Origin: Herbaspirillum sp. | Lineage (GTDB): Bacteria; Pseudomonadota; Gammaproteobacteria; Burkholderiales; Burkholderiaceae_D | NCBI RefSeq assembly: GCF_017744395.1 | Contig: NZ_JAGIBI010000005.1 | Coordinates: 186,001-250,000, forward strand | DNA length: 64,000 nucleotides | Direction: 5' to 3' | Part shown: positions 57,901-64,000 of the stretch, piece by piece | Numbering within the stretch: the stretch's first letter is position 1 | How the letters are laid out: every line of letters starts with the position of its first letter | Program-made: the position numbers and the translations under genes | The notes under the pieces: model-generated | Seen by the model: the letters and a program-made list of their open reading frames with translations, nothing else | The model's database searches: none | Told to the model about the DNA's origin: nothing

Positions 57901-60513
57901 ATGAAAAACGCCAACTTGAACCGCCGTTCCGCCGATCTCCTGCACACGCCGCTTACGCGCGCGTGCGCAGCCGTGCTGCTGGCGCTGGGCGGCATGACGC
58001 AGGCGATGGGGGCGGATCCCGTACCGGCAACCCCCGCAGGTGCAGCGCAACAACCCGCCGCGTCGCCTGCGACCGCGGAAGCGCTGGACTTCAACTCGGA
58101 TTTCCTCACGCCGCAGCCCGGCACGCTCCAGATGGACCTCTCGCGCTACGCGCGCGGCAACCCTGTGCTGCCCGGCGAATACCGCGTCGACCTGTACCTG
58201 AATGGACAGCCGATGGGCCCGCGCGACGTGCTGGTCAAGGCCGGCGACGACCCGCAACGCGGCCGCATCTGCATGACGCAGGCGCTGCTGGATCAGGTTG
58301 GGCTGGATTGGGCCAAGCTGAGCCCGGAGCAGGTACAGGCCTTTAGCGATCCGCAAGGCTGCGCAGTGCTGGAAGAGCATGTGGAGAATGCCCACGCCGT
58401 CCTCGACACCGGTGAACTGCGGCTCGACGTCACGCTGGCGCAGGTGCTGTTGCGCCGTTCGCCGCGCGGCTACGTCAATCCCAAGTTGTGGAACTCGGGC
58501 GTTACCGCCGGCATGCTCGGCTACAGCTTCAATGCCTACCACAACCGATCGGGCGGCAGCGCCGACAATTCCGCTTATCTGGGCGTCAATGCCGGCCTGA
58601 ACCTGGGCGGCTGGTACTTCCGCCACAACGCTTCCATGAATTGGCATCAGAATGCGCCCAGCCACTACGACGTTCTCAATACCTACGTCACCCGCGACCT
58701 GCCGTCCCTGACCAGCCGCCTGACGCTGGGCGAAGCCAATACCTCGGGCGAACTGTTCGATACGCTGCCGTTTACCGGTATCCAGGTCGGCACTGACGAG
58801 CGCATGCTGCCGGACTCCCAGCGCGGCTATGCGCCGCTGGTGCGCGGCGTGGCCGAAACCAACGCGCGCGTGACCATCCGCCAGAACGGCGTGGTGATCC
58901 ACGACGCGCCGGTGCCACCTGGCCCGTTCGAGATCGACGACCTCTACCCGACCGGCTACGGCGGCAACCTGGAGGTGACGGTGACCGAAGCCGACGGCCG
59001 CAAGCGCAGCTTCCTGGTGCCTTACGCCTCGGTGGCGCAATTGCTGCGCCCCGGCACGCAGCGCTACAGCCTGACGGCCGGCACCTTGCGCAATCGCGCC
59101 TTGCTGCATACGCCCAAGCTGCTGCAGGGGACGTACCAGCGCGGCCTGACCAACAGCCTGACCGCCTATGGCGGCGTGCAGGCCAGCGAGAACTATGGCG
59201 CCCTGCTGGGCGGCATGGCGCTCGGCACTTCGCTGGGCGCATTCTCGCTGGACCTCACGCGCGCCCAGACCCGTACGGTGCAAGAGACCCTGACCGGCTC
59301 CAGCGTGCGGGTCGGTTACAGCAAGTTCTTCGAGGAAACCAGCAGCAACGTGTCGGTGGCGGCCTATCGCTTCTCGACCCGCGGCTTCCTGGACTTTACC
59401 AACGCCGCGCAGGCGATCGACGCCGTCAATCAGGGCCAGTCCATCGAGTCCATCCTGCGTCCGCGCAACCGGGTGTCGCTCACGCTCAACCAGGCCCTGG
59501 GCGAGGGGCGCGGGCAGTTGTTCGTCACCGGTTTTGCCCAGAACTATTGGGGCCCGCAGCAGAAGGACGTGCAATTCCAAGCCGGCTATACGAATACCTA
59601 CCGTTCGATGTCTTACACGGTGTCTGTCAATCGCGTGCGCATCAGCACGGGGGGGATGGATAACCGGGTGATGGTGAACCTGACCATCCCGCTGGGCAAG
59701 ACGCAGCAGGCGCCGCAATTCGGCTTCACCATGACCAGCCAGCCGAGCTCGGGCACCAGCACGCAAGCCACGCTGGCCGGCACCGCGGGCGAAGAGCGCG
59801 AATGGGGTTATGGCGTCACCGCTACGCACGGCCCCGGCGACGCCGGCACCACCGGCTCGCTCAACGGCCAGTACCGCAGCCGCGTCGCTGCGCTGCAAGC
59901 CGGGTATGCCCAAGGCGCCGGCTACAGCAGCACGTCGGCAGGGATTTCGGGCACGGTGGTGGCGCACCCGGGGGGCGTGACGTTGTCTCCCTACACGGGC
60001 GATACCATTGCGATCGTCGCCGCCCCCGAAGCCGCGGGCGCTCGCGTTACCGGCTACCAGGGACTGACGCTGGATGGCCGCGGTTATGGCGTCGTGCCTT
60101 ACCTGACGCCTTACCGTATGAACGAAGTGGCGATCGACCCGAAGGGCTTGTCCACCGATGTGGAACTCAAGACCACCAGCCAGCAGGTGGCGCCGCGCGC
60201 CGGCGCCGTGGTGATGCTCAGTTATGCCACGGCCACCGGCCGCGCGGCCCTGATCGACGCTACGTTGCCTGACGGCAGCGGGGTGCCGTTTGGCGCCGAC
60301 GTCACGGACGGCAGCGGCAACAACGTGGGTACGGTGGCCCAGGGCGGACGCATCTTCGTGCGCCTGGCGCAGGACAGCGCGGAGTTGACGGTGCGCTGGG
60401 GCGAGGCGCCCGGCCAGCAGTGCAAGGCCAGCGTCACGCTGCCGCCACGGGCAGCCAATGCCAAGGGCAGCACAATAGATCGCTTGACGGCAGCATGCTT
60501 GCCGCCGCAGTAA
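57901..60513 (+). CDS. Outer-membrane fimbrial usher (FimD/PapC-like)
   Basis: An 870-residue usher. After the signal peptide, the N-terminal chaperone-binding domain starts DFNSDFLTPQPGTLQMDLSR and YRVDLYLNGQPMGPRDVLVK. The barrel region shows YFRHNASMNWHQ, DLPSLTSRLTLGEANTSGEL and the usher signature RGVAETNARVTIRQNGVVIH. C-terminal plug-binding domains contain VVPYLTPYRMNEVAIDPKGL and VPFGADVTDGSGNNVGTVAQ, ending with the Cys-containing C-terminal domain. It forms the pore and orders subunit assembly. Length is within the usual 800-870 residues. Confidence 0.95.
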   Translation: MKNANLNRRSADLLHTPLTRACAAVLLALGGMTQAMGADPVPATPAGAAQQPAASPATAEALDFNSDFLTPQPGTLQMDLSRYARGNPVLPGEYRVDLYLNGQPMGPRDVLVKAGDDPQRGRICMTQALLDQVGLDWAKLSPEQVQAFSDPQGCAVLEEHVENAHAVLDTGELRLDVTLAQVLLRRSPRGYVNPKLWNSGVTAGMLGYSFNAYHNRSGGSADNSAYLGVNAGLNLGGWYFRHNASMNWHQNAPSHYDVLNTYVTRDLPSLTSRLTLGEANTSGELFDTLPFTGIQVGTDERMLPDSQRGYAPLVRGVAETNARVTIRQNGVVIHDAPVPPGPFEIDDLYPTGYGGNLEVTVTEADGRKRSFLVPYASVAQLLRPGTQRYSLTAGTLRNRALLHTPKLLQGTYQRGLTNSLTAYGGVQASENYGALLGGMALGTSLGAFSLDLTRAQTRTVQETLTGSSVRVGYSKFFEETSSNVSVAAYRFSTRGFLDFTNAAQAIDAVNQGQSIESILRPRNRVSLTLNQALGEGRGQLFVTGFAQNYWGPQQKDVQFQAGYTNTYRSMSYTVSVNRVRISTGGMDNRVMVNLTIPLGKTQQAPQFGFTMTSQPSSGTSTQATLAGTAGEEREWGYGVTATHGPGDAGTTGSLNGQYRSRVAALQAGYAQGAGYSSTSAGISGTVVAHPGGVTLSPYTGDTIAIVAAPEAAGARVTGYQGLTLDGRGYGVVPYLTPYRMNEVAIDPKGLSTDVELKTTSQQVAPRAGAVVMLSYATATGRAALIDATLPDGSGVPFGADVTDGSGNNVGTVAQGGRIFVRLAQDSAELTVRWGEAPGQQCKASVTLPPRAANAKGSTIDRLTAACLPPQ

Positions 60514-60530
60514 CGGTAGGAGCAGGAATC

Positions 60531-61634
60531 ATGTGGAATTGGAATGAAAGCATAGCGCGCATTGCGGCCAGGTTGGGTCTGATGCTGTTGATCTGGATGT
60601 CGGCCGAAGTAGTCAACGCGCAGACGGTTTGCCGATACCAAGACAACAATCCGTACGGGCCGGCGATGTTCGATGCTGCTGCCCCGTTGACTATAACGGC
60701 CTTGACGATTGGCCCTGATGTTCCGTATGGCACTGTCTTGTATAACCAGACATTGCATGCGCGAGGAAGCTATGTCCTTTACTGCCCTGCTGCAGTGACT
60801 TCTTTGGTGAATAATTTGACTCTGCCTGTGAGGCCCAGGGTATTGTCCAGTTGGAACACTGGTAGGTTTGCCGGAAAGGTTTATGAAACAGGTGTGGCAG
60901 GCATTGGCGTAGCGATCTGGCGGGGAGGGAGTGTATTTCCAGACTCGTTTACGAGCAATAACCCAGGCAATTACACATGGTATATCCCAGATGCCTTCGA
61001 TATCTCCCTTGTCAAGATTGGGCCAATATCTCCGGGCATCATTGTTGGATCAAACCTTCCTACGGCTCAGTTCGATATAAACGGTATAGGTTTGGCGCGT
61101 ACGCGCTTCACCGGCAATATCCGGATCGTTTCGCAGACATGCACCACGCCGGACGTCATCGTGCCGCTCGGCGACTACAAGGTTTCTGATTTTCCGACGG
61201 TGGGAAACGCTACGCCGTGGAAGGATTTCAGCATCCGGTTACAAAATTGTCCGGCGTTCTATGGCGGGTCGGCTACCCTGCACAATACCGATAGCGCTAC
61301 AGGCTGGGTGGAGTCGAATAAAACGGTGAACCCGAACGTTTTGCAGTTCTCGCTGGAAGCAACGAATGGTACGACCGCCCTTTTCCCTGGCACTGTGCGC
61401 CTCAGCCCGGCGGCTTCCGGCCCGGCATCGGCGACGGGCATAGGCGTGCAAATCGTGGATCAGAGCTTGACCCCTGTGAAATTTTTGACGCTGATGCCGA
61501 CCAACATCACGCCAACAGATGTATCGGGCGCCAGCTATACGATCCCATTGCAGGCGCGCTACATCCGGATTGCGGGAGCGCTGGCGCCGGGGCCGGCGAA
61601 TACGGCGGTGACGTTCACCATCAACTACCAATAA
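60531..61634 (+). CDS. Fimbrial tip adhesin-like subunit 1
   Basis: A 367-residue two-domain subunit. The signal sequence includes LGLMLLIWMSAEVVNAQ. An N-terminal domain (residues about 30-200) with NPYGPAMFDAAAPLTITALT resembles a receptor-binding domain. The C-terminal pilin domain has Cys in IVSQTCTTPDVIVPLGDYKV and LQNCPAFY and ends TIPLQARYIRIAGALAPGPA then NTAVTFTINYQ. ATG at 60531 follows AGGAGCAGG. The paralogue at 61703 is nearly the same in the C-terminal half, more diverged in the N-terminal half. Confidence 0.87.
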   Translation: MWNWNESIARIAARLGLMLLIWMSAEVVNAQTVCRYQDNNPYGPAMFDAAAPLTITALTIGPDVPYGTVLYNQTLHARGSYVLYCPAAVTSLVNNLTLPVRPRVLSSWNTGRFAGKVYETGVAGIGVAIWRGGSVFPDSFTSNNPGNYTWYIPDAFDISLVKIGPISPGIIVGSNLPTAQFDINGIGLARTRFTGNIRIVSQTCTTPDVIVPLGDYKVSDFPTVGNATPWKDFSIRLQNCPAFYGGSATLHNTDSATGWVESNKTVNPNVLQFSLEATNGTTALFPGTVRLSPAASGPASATGIGVQIVDQSLTPVKFLTLMPTNITPTDVSGASYTIPLQARYIRIAGALAPGPANTAVTFTINYQ

Positions 61635-61702
61635 ACAATCCGACGCCGCAGGCGGCTAACATCGAGGGCAGTACAATGGACTAGTTGACGGAGGCAGGAT
61701 TC

Positions 61703-62806
61703 ATGTGGAATCGAAATGAAAGCATTGCGCGCATTGCGGCCAGGTTGGGCCTGATGCTGTTGATCTGGATGTCGGCCGGGGCAGCAAATGCGCAAACAGT
61801 ATGCCGATACAATGACGACAATCCCTATGGGGCAGCGATGTTCAATGCAGTTGCTCCGCTGAATATTACGGCCTTGACGATTGGCCGCGATGTCCCAGAT
61901 GGGACGGAATTGTATAGACAAACGATTTATGGGCGAGGACAGTATCGCCTCTACTGTCCTGCTGCAGTGACTTCCCTGGTGAACCAGCTGACTCTGCCTG
62001 TGAAGCCCAAGGTGTTGTCCAGTTGGAACACTGGCACGTATGCGGGAAAGACTTATGAAACAGGTGTGGCCGGCATTGGCGTAGCGATCTGGCGGGGGTC
62101 GGTTGTATTTGAAGATACGTTTTCGAGCGCTAATAACGGCAATACCGTGTGGGGTATTTCGAGTGCCTTCGATATTTCCCTTATCAAGATCGGACCGGTG
62201 TCTCCTGGCGTCATTACTGGCGCGAACCTTCCTACAGCTCAGTTCGGTATAAACGGTATAGTTTTGGCGCGCACGCGCTTCACCGGCAATATCCAGATCG
62301 TATCGCAGACATGCACCACGCCGGACGTCACCGTGCCGCTCGGCGAGTACAAGGTTTCTGATTTTCCGACGGTGGGAAGCGCCACGCCGTGGAAGGACTT
62401 CAGCATCCGGTTGCAAAATTGTCCGGCGTTCTATGGCAGGTCGGCTTCCTTACGTAATACCGACAGCGCTGCAGGCTGGGTGGAGTCGAATAAAACGTTG
62501 AATCCAAACGTTTTGCAGTTCTCGCTGGAACCAACGAATGGTACGGCCGCCATCTACCCGGGTACGGTGCGCCTCAGCCCGGCGGCTTCCGGCCCGGCGT
62601 CGGCGACGGGCATCGGCGTGCAAATCGTGGATCCGAGCTTGACCCCTGTGAAATTTTTGACGCAGATGCCGACCAACATCACGCCAACGGCGGTGTCGGG
62701 CGCCAGCTACACGATTCCTCTCCAGGCGCGCTATATCCGGATTACGGGAACGCTGGCGCCGGGGCCGGCGAATGCGGCGGTGATGTTCACCATCAACTAC
62801 CAGTAA
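61703..62806 (+). CDS. Fimbrial tip adhesin-like subunit 2
   Basis: A 367-residue protein, tandem duplicate of the preceding gene: same signal region (LGLMLLIWMSAGAANAQ), same two-domain layout and C-terminal pilin domain (LQNCPAFYGRSASLRNTDSA, MFTINYQ at the end). Differences cluster in the putative receptor-binding domain (for example GRDVPDGTELYRQTIYGRGQ against GPDVPYGTVLYNQTLHARGS), the pattern expected for adhesins with different specificity. ATG at 61703 with GGAGGCAGG upstream. It ends 17 bp before the convergent comM. Confidence 0.87.
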   Translation: MWNRNESIARIAARLGLMLLIWMSAGAANAQTVCRYNDDNPYGAAMFNAVAPLNITALTIGRDVPDGTELYRQTIYGRGQYRLYCPAAVTSLVNQLTLPVKPKVLSSWNTGTYAGKTYETGVAGIGVAIWRGSVVFEDTFSSANNGNTVWGISSAFDISLIKIGPVSPGVITGANLPTAQFGINGIVLARTRFTGNIQIVSQTCTTPDVTVPLGEYKVSDFPTVGSATPWKDFSIRLQNCPAFYGRSASLRNTDSAAGWVESNKTLNPNVLQFSLEPTNGTAAIYPGTVRLSPAASGPASATGIGVQIVDPSLTPVKFLTQMPTNITPTAVSGASYTIPLQARYIRITGTLAPGPANAAVMFTINYQ

Positions 62807-62823
62807 ACAACCGGTGCCGGTTT

Positions 62824-64000
62824 TTAATCCTTGTTCAACGCGCGCCGGTATTGGATGGCTTCCGCCACATGCGCTTTTTCGACCTGCGGCGCCCCGGCCA
62901 GGTCGGCGATGGTGCGCGCCACCTTGAGCACGCGGTGGTAGGCGCGCGCCGACCAGTTCAGGCGCGCCATGGCGGCGTGCAGCAGCGCGTCGCCGGCCTG
63001 GTCCGGGCGGCAATGCAGGTCGATTTCCGGGGGCGTGAGGCGGCTGTTGGACTTGCCCTGGCGTTGTTGCTGGCGTTGCAGCGCCATTGCGGTACGCGCG
63101 GCGATGGCGCTGGAGGTTTCGCCGGGTGCCGCCGTCGCCAGTTCGTGCGCGGGCAGGGCGCCGACCAGGATCTGCAGGTCGATGCGGTCGAGCAAGGGGC
63201 CGGACAGGCGGTTCTGGTAGCGCGCGATGAGGTCGGGCGAACAGCGGCATTGGCCGCTGTCGTGGCCGGCATAGCCGCAGGGGCAGGGATTCATCGCCGC
63301 CAGCAACTGGAAGCGCGCCGGAAACTCGGCCTGGCGCGCCGCCCGCGAGATCGTGATCGATCCCGACTCCAGCGGTTCGCGCAAGACTTCCAGCACATGC
63401 CGGCTGTATTCGACCAGTTCATCCAGGAACAAGACCCCGTGGTGCGCCAGCGAAATCTCGCCCGGACGCGGCGGGCTGCCGCCGCCGACCAGCGCCACGG
63501 CCGACGCGGTGTGGTGCGGCGCCCGGTAGGGGCGCAGCTTCCAGCGCGCGGCGTCGAAGCCGGCGCCCAGCGATTGCACGGCGGCCGCTTCCAGCGCCTG
63601 TTCGTCGGTCATCGGCGGGAGGATGCCGGGAAAGCGCGCCGCCAGCATCGACTTGCCGGTGCCGGGCGGGCCCACCAGCAGCAGCGAATGGCTGCCGGCG
63701 GCGGCGATCTCCAGCGCGCGCTTGGCTTGCGACTGGCCTTTGACGTCGCTGAAGTCGGGCCAAACGCCCGGTGTGGGATGGTGGGCGGCGTGGTGCCGCG
63801 CCAGCCGCTGCTGTTCGTCGCGGGAAGAGAAATGCGCGCACACCTCCAGCAGCGAATGCGCCGGGAGGATGGTGGCGTCGGTCACCAGCGCGGCTTCGTC
63901 GGCATTGGCGGCGGGCAGGATGAAGGCGCGCCGGCCTGGCGCGTCGCCGCCGGCGTGGTGCATGGCATAGGTCATGGCCAGCGCGCCGCGGATCGGCCGC
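62824..64000 (-). CDS. comM: Mg chelatase-like competence ATPase ComM, 5' part outside window
   Basis: About 390 C-terminal residues of an approximately 500-residue protein; the reading frame is open to the right edge. Walker A is LLVGPPGTGKSMLAARFPGI; further motifs are YRAPHHTASAVALVGGGSPP, EISLAHHGVLFLDELVEYSR (Walker B), RFQLLAAMNPCPCGYAGH with zinc-ligand-like Cys, and the C-terminal ARAYHRVLKVARTIADLAGA. ComM is a hexameric helicase that helps integrate incoming DNA during natural transformation. Family pattern complete in the visible part. Confidence 0.93.
   Translation of the reverse strand, partial: RPIRGALAMTYAMHHAGGDAPGRRAFILPAANADEAALVTDATILPAHSLLEVCAHFSSRDEQQRLARHHAAHHPTPGVWPDFSDVKGQSQAKRALEIAAAGSHSLLLVGPPGTGKSMLAARFPGILPPMTDEQALEAAAVQSLGAGFDAARWKLRPYRAPHHTASAVALVGGGSPPRPGEISLAHHGVLFLDELVEYSRHVLEVLREPLESGSITISRAARQAEFPARFQLLAAMNPCPCGYAGHDSGQCRCSPDLIARYQNRLSGPLLDRIDLQILVGALPAHELATAAPGETSSAIAARTAMALQRQQQRQGKSNSRLTPPEIDLHCRPDQAGDALLHAAMARLNWSARAYHRVLKVARTIADLAGAPQVEKAHVAEAIQYRRALNKD

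Noticed and set aside
57829-59967. Very long minus-strand open frame (over 700 codons) opposite the usher gene
   Set aside because: It is a GC-rich antisense shadow of the usher; the composition is dominated by Arg, His, Ala and Gly, and the usher itself is fully supported.

Overview
The window looks like a chromosome segment of a GC-rich betaproteobacterium of the order Burkholderiales, probably Oxalobacteraceae and possibly Herbaspirillum-like. This is inferred from the rsmB-DUF4390-ntrY-ntrX gene order, the DUF3567 and DUF1840 proteins and the overall codon use; no rRNA gene is present to confirm it. GC-rich core-type blocks alternate with clearly AT-richer accessory blocks.

Region 1 (1-13.7 kb): an unrecognised partial gene, a lipoprotein and a D-2-hydroxyacid dehydrogenase divergent from a LysR regulator. 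Then follows a patchwork of small, mostly unrelated genes (cupin, two GNATs, DUF6130 with a TetR regulator, a secreted VCBS-like protein, small hypotheticals and two frameshifted genes). Between 4.25 and 9.62 kb these are separated by about ten same-orientation copies of a 24-nt hairpin motif, which gives a gene-cassette appearance. An azoR-yciI-hydrolase operon with a divergent LysR and an AraC/GyrI regulator close the region.

Region 2 (13.7-18.8 kb): a lysine-degradation operon (lysine 6-dehydrogenase/saccharopine-dehydrogenase-like, HglS-type 2-oxoadipate decarboxylase/hydroxylase, AmaB-type aldehyde dehydrogenase). It is divergent from a periplasmic amino-acid-binding protein, with a long palindrome between them.

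Region 3 (18.8-29.2 kb) is the most unusual part: a tightly packed, AT-rich, 12-gene operon on the minus strand. The front half is a minimal type II fatty-acid/polyketide-like set (KR, ACP, dehydratase, KS, and a KS-like subunit with Gln where the catalytic Cys should be). The middle encodes a PfkB-like kinase and a polytopic membrane protein ending in a FeeM-like N-acyltransferase domain. The back half is a Lol/Mac-like export module (TPR protein, ABC ATPase, FtsX-type permease, LolA-like periplasmic protein, predicted outer-membrane barrel). There is no enoyl reductase, thioesterase or acyltransferase-malonyl domain. I infer production of an (oligo- or poly-unsaturated) acyl-ACP that is transferred to an amine acceptor at the membrane, with export of the product to the outer membrane. 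I know of no named system with this combination. A broken MocR-type regulator marks the edge of the block.

Region 4 (30-43.5 kb): core genes (EamA transporter, TrmB-like methyltransferase, DUF3567, NtrX/NtrY-like two-component system, DUF4390, rsmB, MFS, DUF1840, lipoproteins, OPT transporter) and a HigB/HigA-type toxin-antitoxin pair. Region 5 (43.8-54.3 kb): a chemoreceptor and two paralogous BvgAS/EvgAS-like phosphorelay modules (LuxR-type response regulator plus hybrid kinase). Region 6 (54.5-62.8 kb): a chaperone-usher fimbrial cluster with three near-identical pilin genes, each behind its own copy of the same upstream region, then chaperone, usher and two tandem tip-adhesin-like genes. 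The window ends inside comM. I found no tRNA, rRNA, CRISPR array, transposase or integrase gene.
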